DNA of 10,758 nt from an uncultured Bacilli bacterium (GTDB lineage: Bacteria > Bacillota_I > Bacilli_A > RF39 > UBA660), in assembly GCA_944363745.1 (NCBI GenBank), contig CALVVD010000026.1:1-10758 (forward strand), read 5' to 3'. The translations under genes and the position numbers were made by a program. The notes beneath the pieces are model-generated. The model saw nothing but the letters and a program-made list of their open reading frames with translations, did not search any database and had not been told where the DNA came from. Below, one piece after another: positions 5,752 through 10,758 of this stretch (within the stretch, counting starts at the first letter, position 1; each line of letters starts with the position of its first letter).

Positions 5752-6375
5752 ATGGAACATAATGATGATGAACTTAAAAGAGAAAGTAGTGGGAAATTAT
5801 TTGTAATTGTTATTATACTTTTAATTTTCATTTTTGCTTTTATTGGTATTTCTGTTGCTACTTTTACCTATACTAAAGAAAAGGATAGTGTTAATACTAT
5901 TAGTACAGGTAATGTTTATCTTAATTATACTGAAGATACAAATGGTATTAATATTACAAATGCTTATCCTGTTAGTGATGAGGTAGGTAAAACTTTAACT
6001 GATGAGAACTATTATTTTGATTTTACAGTTGAAGGAAAATTTAAGGGAAATTTGCAAGTTAATTATGAAGTAGCCGCTGAAAAGCTTGAGTCTTCTACAT
6101 TATCTAATGATGAAGTTAAGTTATATTTAGAAAAAAAAGTTGATGATTCTTATGAAGAAGTAATGGCTCCTAAAAATTTTACGCCATTAAAAGAAAGTAC
6201 TGATTTAGGTACAATGGCTGGATCTATGTTACTTGATAAGGGTAGTTTTTCTAAAAGTGATGAAGTTAATTATCGATTAAGAATGTGGGTTGCAGATACT
6301 ACTATTTTAGGTGAGTTTGAAAAAACTTTTGGGGTAAGAGTTTCTATTAAAGCTAAAGTAGATTTAGATAACTAA
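5752..6375 (+). CDS. TasA-like secreted subunit, paralogue 5 (operon-linked, diverged)
   Basis: 207 aa. It has a longer charged N-terminus (HNDDELKRESSGK), a hydrophobic signal (about 15-37) ending GISVATF, then NTISTGNVYLNYTE and INITNAYPVSDEVGK. It shares YYFDFTVE, LQVNYEVAAE, NYRLRMWVAD and a VRVSI C-terminal strand with paralogues 1-4, but the middle and C-terminus differ. It lacks the KLRVNVYG end and finishes KAKVDLDN, and it is more charged. No hairpin terminator separates it from the signal peptidase gene 53 bases downstream, so it is probably the first gene of the peptidase operon. Being cotranscribed with the peptidase suggests a minor, adaptor or base subunit rather than the bulk subunit, by analogy with the tapA-sipW-tasA arrangement (inference). 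Confidence 0.75.
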   Translation: MEHNDDELKRESSGKLFVIVIILLIFIFAFIGISVATFTYTKEKDSVNTISTGNVYLNYTEDTNGINITNAYPVSDEVGKTLTDENYYFDFTVEGKFKGNLQVNYEVAAEKLESSTLSNDEVKLYLEKKVDDSYEEVMAPKNFTPLKESTDLGTMAGSMLLDKGSFSKSDEVNYRLRMWVADTTILGEFEKTFGVRVSIKAKVDLDN

Positions 6376-6428
6376 TACTTCATTTCTTTTTTTACGTATT
6401 TATAAGAATATAAGAGGGTGATAAATAA

Positions 6429-7100
6429 ATGAAGAGGTCTAATAAAGATTGGCTAGTTAAATTAAAAAAAATTCTTCATTTTATTACAACAGTACTTATG
6501 TATTCAATATGTTTGATAATGATTATTGTTTTCTTAGTATTTGTTGTTAATTTTATTGATAACAGACATAATATAAAAGCTGGAAATAATAAAAGAGCAT
6601 TATTTTCTGCTTATACAATAGTTAGTCCTAGTATGGTTCCATCTATTAATGTTTTAGATGTTGTAGTAACAAAGCGAGTAGATAGTCCTGAAGATTTAGA
6701 AAAAGGTGATATTATTACATTTAATTCTACTGATTATCGTTATTCTGGTGTTACTGTTACTCACAGAATTCAAAATATTGAAAAAACTAGTAGCGGAGAG
6801 TATTTATATACTACAAAGGGTGATAATAATAATACGCCTGATTCATCGAGAATTAGTTTTAATGAAATTTATGGTAAGGTTTTGTTTAGAATTCCTAAAA
6901 TAGGTTATATTCAATATTATTTAAGCTCTATTTTAGGTTGGGTTGCTATTATCATTGTTCCTGCTGTTATGATTATTGGTTATGATATTTATAAATTAAT
7001 TAAAACTTTAAAAGGAGATAAAAACAATAATTCTAATGTTACTAAAAAAATTGAAATAAAAGATAAGAAAGAGGAAAAGAAAAGGAGATTTAAAAAATGA
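6429..7100 (+). CDS. sipW: SipW-like (ER/archaeal-type) signal peptidase I
   Basis: This membrane peptidase removes signal peptides on the outer face of the membrane. It belongs to the SipW branch (S26B), which uses a Ser-His pair rather than Ser-Lys. The catalytic Ser68 sits in VSPSMVPS, His112 in VTHRI, and the KGDNN motif (Asp132) follows, as in B. subtilis SipW. One membrane segment precedes the catalytic domain (about 17-43) and a second follows it (about 164-190), with a highly basic tail. At 223 aa it is close to family size. GAGGGTGAT lies just before the ATG. Placement among six TasA-like genes strongly suggests it is their dedicated processing enzyme. Its stop overlaps the next start as ATGA, implying translational coupling. 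The symbol denotes the family and not proven orthology. Confidence 0.9.
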   Translation: MKRSNKDWLVKLKKILHFITTVLMYSICLIMIIVFLVFVVNFIDNRHNIKAGNNKRALFSAYTIVSPSMVPSINVLDVVVTKRVDSPEDLEKGDIITFNSTDYRYSGVTVTHRIQNIEKTSSGEYLYTTKGDNNNTPDSSRISFNEIYGKVLFRIPKIGYIQYYLSSILGWVAIIIVPAVMIIGYDIYKLIKTLKGDKNNNSNVTKKIEIKDKKEEKKRRFKK

Positions 7101-7639
7101 AGAAATTAATATTATTGATTTTAGCAGGAATTGCATTATTTGCCTTTATTTTTTCAACTTCTGTGCTTTGGTATAACTTTTTTTATAATGATGTATCTTC
7201 TACGAATACCGTTAGTTCTTTAGAAATTAGATTAGATAATCAAAATAATACAATTAATGAAGATGGTCTAATCCCTTTGGATGACGAAACTGCTAAAAAT
7301 TTGAAGCCTTATAGTTTTGAAGTTGAAAATACTAATTCAGTAGCCACTACTTATAATGTAATAATAGAAGATGCTATGATTAGTGATGATGCTAGTTATA
7401 GTAGTAAAGAATTACTTTCTAGAGATCAGTTAAATTATCAATTGTCTCTTAATGGTAAAGTTATCAAGACTGGAAAGTTAAGTGATATTGATAATAATAT
7501 TTTAGATACTAGAAATATTAGTGGAAATGTGATTAATAATTATGAATTGCGTATTTATGTTAGTGAAGATGCAGTAAATACAGATTGGCAAAATAAATAT
7601 TATCATTTTAATGTTAATGTACAAATGGAGGTTGAATAA
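7097..7639 (+). CDS. Diverged sixth TasA-like/beta-sandwich exported protein
   Basis: 180 aa, overlapping the peptidase gene by four bases. An N-terminal hydrophobic segment (about 3-25) is followed by a beta-rich exported domain without cysteine. It looks unrelated at first, but the order of landmarks follows paralogues 1-5: a PLDDETAKNL stretch at the place of the PMTDDVGKAL segment, YSFEVENTNSVATTYNVIIED where they have FDFTV...INYAITA, then NYELRIYVSEDA where they have YRLRMWVADD, and a final YYHFNVNVQ strand in place of KLKVNVYG. I therefore read it as a remote paralogue specialised within the operon, perhaps a cap, anchor or TapA-like accessory subunit. The signal lacks the clean GxSFAAF cleavage region, so it may stay membrane-anchored. 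Gene reality is secure; the relationship is an inference needing profile or structure comparison. Confidence 0.72.
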   Translation: MKKLILLILAGIALFAFIFSTSVLWYNFFYNDVSSTNTVSSLEIRLDNQNNTINEDGLIPLDDETAKNLKPYSFEVENTNSVATTYNVIIEDAMISDDASYSSKELLSRDQLNYQLSLNGKVIKTGKLSDIDNNILDTRNISGNVINNYELRIYVSEDAVNTDWQNKYYHFNVNVQMEVE

Positions 7640-7640
7640 A

Positions 7641-8330
7641 ATGAAAAAGTTTTTATTAGAATATGCAAATTTAATTGCTTATACAATTACAGGACTTATT
7701 TTTGGACTTTCTTTCTTTTTGATATTTATTAATTTTTATCATATGGAAGAAATTAATACTCCTTCTGATGTTAGTGCTTATAATGATACTAATATGCAGT
7801 TAATTAATGATAAGATTGCAACAATAAAAAATAATATTAGTGTTTATAATCAAAATAGTTATACAGGTGGTCTTAATATTTATGGTCTTAATACTGTTCA
7901 AATTAAATTGGAGGAATGTGTTAAGGTTTTAGAAAGTGAAGATTTAACTAAGTATTTTAATCAAGATGTTATCTATATAAAAGATGTTTATGATTTCTCT
8001 ATAAGTTTTAAAAATATGGTTTTAAATGATTGTTTAGTTATGCAACTTAAATCTATGTTTAATACAGATACAGTAGCTACTTTACCTAATTATAATATTA
8101 TAAAACCTTATGTTGATTTAAATATTAATAATTTACTTGATTCATCTAGTTATGTTCAAGCTAATTTAGAGAATGTTGATCATTATTATTTTAGTACAGA
8201 AATTAATAAAGCTAATTTTTTTGATCTAACTGAGGATAGTTATGCTGATATGATGAATACTTATCAAAATTCTTTAGATTTATTAGTTGAAGTATCTAAT
8301 TGGTATAGATCAGTAGTAGTGGGAGGGTAA
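7641..8330 (+). CDS. Hypothetical membrane-anchored extracytoplasmic protein
   Basis: I do not recognise this protein. The start is ATG 7641, nine bases after GGAGG (7627-7631), giving 229 aa; an upstream ATG at 7611 lies inside the previous gene and has no binding site. One hydrophobic segment (about 10-32) anchors a domain of about 195 residues outside the membrane. That domain is Asn/Asp/Tyr-rich and appears largely helical (for example INDKIATIKNNISVYN and IKLEECVKVLESEDL), with two cysteines near residues 83 and 120. It does not share the TasA-like landmarks. It follows the sixth paralogue by one base, so it belongs to the peptidase operon. A role in assembly, anchoring or control of the exported subunits is plausible but rests only on position. 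Confidence 0.75.
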   Translation: MKKFLLEYANLIAYTITGLIFGLSFFLIFINFYHMEEINTPSDVSAYNDTNMQLINDKIATIKNNISVYNQNSYTGGLNIYGLNTVQIKLEECVKVLESEDLTKYFNQDVIYIKDVYDFSISFKNMVLNDCLVMQLKSMFNTDTVATLPNYNIIKPYVDLNINNLLDSSSYVQANLENVDHYYFSTEINKANFFDLTEDSYADMMNTYQNSLDLLVEVSNWYRSVVVGG

Positions 8331-8332
8331 TG

Positions 8333-8773
8333 ATGAAAAAAATATTTAATTACTTGTTTTATGGATTAAAATTTCTGTTATTAATTGGAGCTTTAGGTTT
8401 AACTTTATTTATTATGATTAGAATGAATGTAAGACTTGAAAAAAGTATGACTAGTATTATTCCAGTACTTATTCCTTTTGTTCTTTTATTAATTATATTT
8501 ATTATTAATATGATATTTAAACAAAAAGGTGTTACTGATAATATTTTTTATAATTTAACTTGTTGTCTTGTTTTTGCTACTATTTTATTTGCTTGCTATA
8601 GGGCTATGTTTGATACTAATATGGTTCTTAATGAAAAGTATGGATATGGAATAGATTTTAATTATTTTGATAATTTTGTTGCTTATATTAATATTATGCT
8701 TTATGGTTTGTTTATTGCAGATATATTCTTTATGTTTAGAGAAAGAGAGAAGTCTAAAAAGATAGAAGCTTAG
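8333..8773 (+). CDS. Hypothetical four-segment integral membrane protein
   Basis: I do not recognise this protein. It is about 146 aa with four predicted membrane segments (roughly residues 9-29, 41-61, 70-92 and 113-132) and a charged cytoplasmic-looking tail (REREKSKKIEA). Two adjacent ATGs exist at 8330 and 8333; I chose 8333 because GGAGG (8322-8326) is then six bases away. ATG 8330 would overlap the previous stop by one base (TAATG). Tight coupling to the preceding gene makes it the last member of the peptidase operon. Its stop lies in a hairpin. It could be a membrane partner of the preceding anchored protein. No catalytic or transport motif is visible. Confidence 0.75.
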   Translation: MKKIFNYLFYGLKFLLLIGALGLTLFIMIRMNVRLEKSMTSIIPVLIPFVLLLIIFIINMIFKQKGVTDNIFYNLTCCLVFATILFACYRAMFDTNMVLNEKYGYGIDFNYFDNFVAYINIMLYGLFIADIFFMFREREKSKKIEA

Positions 8774-8790
8774 GCTTCTCTTTACTTTTT
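8764..8790 (+). terminator. Weak terminator at the end of the peptidase operon
   Basis: AGAAGC (8764-8769) pairs with GCTTCT (8774-8779) around a TTAG loop that contains part of the stop codon, followed by a T-rich tract interrupted by CTTTAC. The short stem makes it only moderately convincing. Confidence 0.5.
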
Positions 8791-8809
8791 TTGTTTATAT
8801 TAATATAAT
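8781..8809 (+). promoter_or_regulatory. Probable promoter of rsmA-yabG-veg
   Basis: TTTACT (8781-8786), a 17-bp spacer and a perfect TATAAT (8804-8809). It gives a leader of only about 10-12 bases before the ATG, with GGTGG as binding site. AT-richness raises the chance of a false match. Confidence 0.5.
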
Positions 8810-8826
8810 TTAGATGTGGTGGTTTG

Positions 8827-9630
8827 ATGGAGAATTTTAAATTTAAAAAAAAGTTTGGACAGAATTTTTTACAAAATAAAACTATTATAAATAGAATTGC
8901 TAAAACAGGAGAAGTAGCTGATAATTCTTTAATTATTGAAGTGGGTCCTGGTAGTGGTAATTTAACTGTAGAACTTGCTAATATGTATAGTACAAGTAAT
9001 ATTTTAGCTTATGAAATTGATAATAGTTTAGAAGATACTCTTGCTGTTAGATTTAAAGATTATAATAATGTAAAAGTGTTATTTACTGACTTTTTGAAAA
9101 CTGATATTTGTAATGATATTTCTAGTTATAACTTTAATAAATTATATTTTATTAGTAATGTTCCTTATTATATAACAACACCTATTCTTTTTAAGCTTAT
9201 CGATAGTAATTTACCATTTGAAAAAATAGTTATGATGGTACAAAAAGAAGTTGGTGATAGGTTTTGTAGTAGTCCTTCTAAAAAAGAGTATGGTGCCCTT
9301 ACTGTTATATTAAATTATTTTTTTGAGATAAAAAAAGAGTTTATAGTAGGTCGTAATAATTTTTATCCTATTCCTAATGTTGATAGTGTAGTTGTTTCTT
9401 TTAAAAGAAAAGAAAAAATAGATATGCTTTTAAATAAGAATCATTTTATTAATTTAGTTCATGATAGTTTTCAATTTAGAAGAAAGACACTACGTAATAA
9501 TTTAAAGAGATATGATATTTCTATTGTAGAAAAAGTTCTAAATAAATATGGCTATGATTTAAATGTTAGAGCGGAAGTTTTGGATTATAAAATATTTATA
9601 GATATTTCTAATAATTTAGTTTCTGAATAA
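8827..9630 (+). CDS. rsmA: 16S rRNA dimethyladenosine transferase RsmA/KsgA
   Basis: This enzyme dimethylates two adjacent adenines in the terminal helix of 16S rRNA, using S-adenosylmethionine, during late small-subunit assembly. At 267 aa it is the usual size. Visible motifs: FGQNFL (10-15) near the N-terminus, the SAM-binding EVGPGSGNLT (38-47), the acidic AYEID after the second strand, the catalytic NVPYY (111-115, the NLPY type), YGALTV, and FQFRRKTLRNN (205-215). The start is ATG 8827; the TTG at 8824 would sit too close to GGTGG. In B. subtilis rnmV lies directly upstream of this gene; here the secreted-protein locus takes that place. The stop is TAA at 9628-9630. Confidence 0.97.
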   Translation: MENFKFKKKFGQNFLQNKTIINRIAKTGEVADNSLIIEVGPGSGNLTVELANMYSTSNILAYEIDNSLEDTLAVRFKDYNNVKVLFTDFLKTDICNDISSYNFNKLYFISNVPYYITTPILFKLIDSNLPFEKIVMMVQKEVGDRFCSSPSKKEYGALTVILNYFFEIKKEFIVGRNNFYPIPNVDSVVVSFKRKEKIDMLLNKNHFINLVHDSFQFRRKTLRNNLKRYDISIVEKVLNKYGYDLNVRAEVLDYKIFIDISNNLVSE

Positions 9631-9667
9631 TTTAGTTTTTTTAACATAAAATTAATTGGGTGATTTT

Positions 9668-10456
9668 ATGTTTAAAATAGGTGATTATGTTACTAGGAAA
9701 TCTTATAATAATGACATTTTATTTATTATAGTTAATATTTGTAATAATATTGCTGATTTAAAAGGTGTAGATGTTAGACTTTATGCTGATAGTAGTTTAG
9801 ATGATTTAGAACTTGCTAGTAGTGATGTCATTTCTTTAAATGATAAAAATGATAGAGATGATGCTTTAAAGATTAAAGATATGTTTAGTTTAGATCGGGG
9901 GGAATACTTCTACTTACCAGGTCGTATCTTACAGTTAGACGGCGATTCCTTTTATCTTAAAAGATGTATTGATTTTTATAAGAATTTACATCTTGAAGCT
10001 TATGGAGTTAATTTGAATGAAAATGATTTTGAAAAGGAAGTTATTAACTGTTTAGAGAAATATAAACCTGATATTTTAGTTATAACGGGACATGATTCTT
10101 TTAAAAGAAATAAAGATAAAAAGGAAATAGATAATTATCAGAATTCTTTAAACTTTGTTAAAACTGTTTTAAAAGCTAGAGAGTATGAGAGAAATCAAGA
10201 TAAACTTATTATAATTGCAGGAGCTTGTCAGTCTTTTTATGAAGATTTAATTAAAGCAGGAGCTAATTTTGCTTCTAGTCCTAAGAGAGTTAATATTCAT
10301 GCTCTTGATCCGGCTATTATTGCTAGTGCAGTTGCCTTATCGCCAAAGAATAAAGAGATAGATTTAATAAAGTTGCTTTCTAAAACACATTACGGTAGTG
10401 ATGGTGTAGGAGGTATTATTAGTAATGGTGTTATGTATGTGGGGTATCCTAGATGA
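9668..10456 (+). CDS. yabG: YabG-like spore protease
   Basis: This is a cysteine protease of family U57, which in spore formers processes coat and cortex-associated proteins during sporulation or germination. It has 262 aa, slightly shorter than the B. subtilis protein. Conserved blocks include the N-terminal IGDYVTRKSYNNDILF, YLPGRILQLDGD, YKPDILVITGHD with His142, IIIAGACQSFYED with Cys187, SPKRVNIHALDP, and the C-terminal GSDGVGGI. His and Cys are the residues I recall as important for activity in the Clostridioides difficile enzyme. The start is ATG 9668 behind GGGTGAT (9658-9664); a TTG at 9656 is less likely. It lies in the usual rsmA-yabG-veg order and overlaps veg by four bases. A 55-bp G+C-rich patch (9895-9949) interrupts its otherwise AT-ending codons. 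Confidence 0.93.
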   Translation: MFKIGDYVTRKSYNNDILFIIVNICNNIADLKGVDVRLYADSSLDDLELASSDVISLNDKNDRDDALKIKDMFSLDRGEYFYLPGRILQLDGDSFYLKRCIDFYKNLHLEAYGVNLNENDFEKEVINCLEKYKPDILVITGHDSFKRNKDKKEIDNYQNSLNFVKTVLKAREYERNQDKLIIIAGACQSFYEDLIKAGANFASSPKRVNIHALDPAIIASAVALSPKNKEIDLIKLLSKTHYGSDGVGGIISNGVMYVGYPR

Positions 10457-10668
10457 ATGTTGATAAGGTAAGAGAAGAAGTAGAGTTAAAGACAGGTGAA
10501 GTTTTACATTTTAAATTTAATGGTAGTAGAAATCAAATTCAAGAATTTGATGGAAAAATTATAGAGACATATTCTGCTATATTTGTAGTTAAGCTTGTAA
10601 ATGATAATAATATTAAGTCTTTTTCTTATAATGATTTAATTACTTCTAGTTTAGAGATTAGTAAGTAA
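10453..10668 (+). CDS. veg: Veg family protein
   Basis: A small 71-aa protein of the Veg (DUF1021) family. Recognisable features are the start VDKVREEVELKTGEVLHFK, the G-S-R-N-Q stretch, GKIIETYSAIFVVKL and SYNDLITSSLEI, lining up with the RRK, ETYPSVFVIQL and SYADILTETVEL segments of B. subtilis Veg. In B. subtilis Veg is abundant and stimulates biofilm matrix expression by countering SinR (established there, not shown here). The start overlaps the yabG stop as ATGA, so it is probably translationally coupled; B. subtilis veg by contrast has its own strong promoter. At 71 aa it is slightly shorter than the 86-aa B. subtilis protein, mainly at the ends. A terminator follows. Confidence 0.93.
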   Translation: MNVDKVREEVELKTGEVLHFKFNGSRNQIQEFDGKIIETYSAIFVVKLVNDNNIKSFSYNDLITSSLEISK

Positions 10669-10685
10669 TTTATTTGTTACAGTTC

Positions 10686-10725
10686 AGATAGAAAAGACTA
10701 AATAAAAGTCAAATCTATCTTTTTT
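10686..10725 (+). terminator. Terminator after veg
   Basis: AGATAGA (10686-10692) pairs with TCTATCT (10714-10720), then an AAA/AAA internal loop and an inner GACT/AGTC stem (10696-10699 with 10707-10710), followed by a T run. It closes the rsmA-yabG-veg unit. Confidence 0.75.
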
Positions 10726-10728
10726 ATT

Positions 10729-10758
10729 AGATCGGAAGAGCGTCGTGTAGGGAAAGAG
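10729..10758. other. Illumina TruSeq adapter remnant (not genomic)
   Basis: The final 30 bases begin AGATCGGAAGAGC, the common start of Illumina TruSeq adapters, and continue GTCGTGTAGGGAAAGAG as in the universal read-2-side adapter. The composition changes abruptly from AT-rich to G-rich at 10729. It should be trimmed; it also suggests the assembled piece ended here. Confidence 0.95.

Noticed and set aside
6376..6428. Separate promoter or terminator between paralogue 5 and the signal peptidase
   Set aside because: Only AT-rich sequence without a hairpin and with no convincing -35/-10 pair; cotranscription is simpler.
9625..9652. Sigma-E-like promoter (GAATAAT, 13 bp, CATAAAAT) before yabG
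   Set aside because: Spacing and sequence are suggestive, but transcription would start at the ribosome binding site and AT-rich DNA gives such matches easily.
9897..9902. Run of six G in yabG as a phase-variation tract
   Set aside because: Six bases is short for slippage and the reading frame is intact; it is better seen as part of the G+C-rich patch.

Overview
The window reads as an AT-rich, Gram-positive Bacillota chromosome segment, probably from an uncultured Bacilli-like lineage. Nothing visible fixes the genus. Nearly every wobble position is A or T, Shine-Dalgarno sites are strong (AGGAGG types), TGA is used as a stop and Trp is coded by TGG, so the standard bacterial code applies rather than the Mycoplasma code. 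The backbone matches the order known from Bacillus subtilis: metG(metS) - tatD(yabD) - a 3D-domain protein in the yabE position - rsmA(ksgA) - yabG - veg. A yabG homologue suggests descent from a spore former.

Housekeeping left arm (1-2773): the 3' part of methionyl-tRNA synthetase, ending without the C-terminal tRNA-binding domain found in the B. subtilis enzyme; a terminator/promoter junction; a 60-residue membrane protein; TatD nuclease; and a small anchored 3D-domain wall protein.

Inserted locus (2776-8773), lying where B. subtilis carries rnmV: five secreted paralogues (about 201-207 aa) with SipW-type/TasA-like signal regions and a shared C-terminal RLRMWV signature; a SipW-like (ER/archaeal-type Ser-His) signal peptidase; a sixth, strongly diverged member of the same fold; and two unrecognised membrane proteins. 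The first four paralogues look monocistronic, each with its own extended -10 promoter, short leader and hairpin terminator. The fifth has a promoter but no terminator before the peptidase, so it probably heads an operon with the peptidase, the sixth member and the two membrane proteins. The likely product is a TasA/camelysin-like extracellular fibre or coat built from several subunits with a dedicated signal peptidase. This is the most interesting part of the window. Similarity falls from paralogues 1/2 (83 identical bp over promoter and signal-peptide start) through 3, 4 and 5 to 6, suggesting successive tandem duplication away from the peptidase.

Housekeeping right arm (8774-10728): rsmA with its own promoter, then yabG and veg with an ATGA overlap, closed by a terminator. 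yabG holds a 55-bp patch of near 50% G+C with C-ending codons. The last 30 bases (10729-10758) are not biological: they match an Illumina TruSeq adapter. No tRNA, rRNA, CRISPR array, transposase or riboswitch was seen, and no gene-free stretch exceeds 300 bases.
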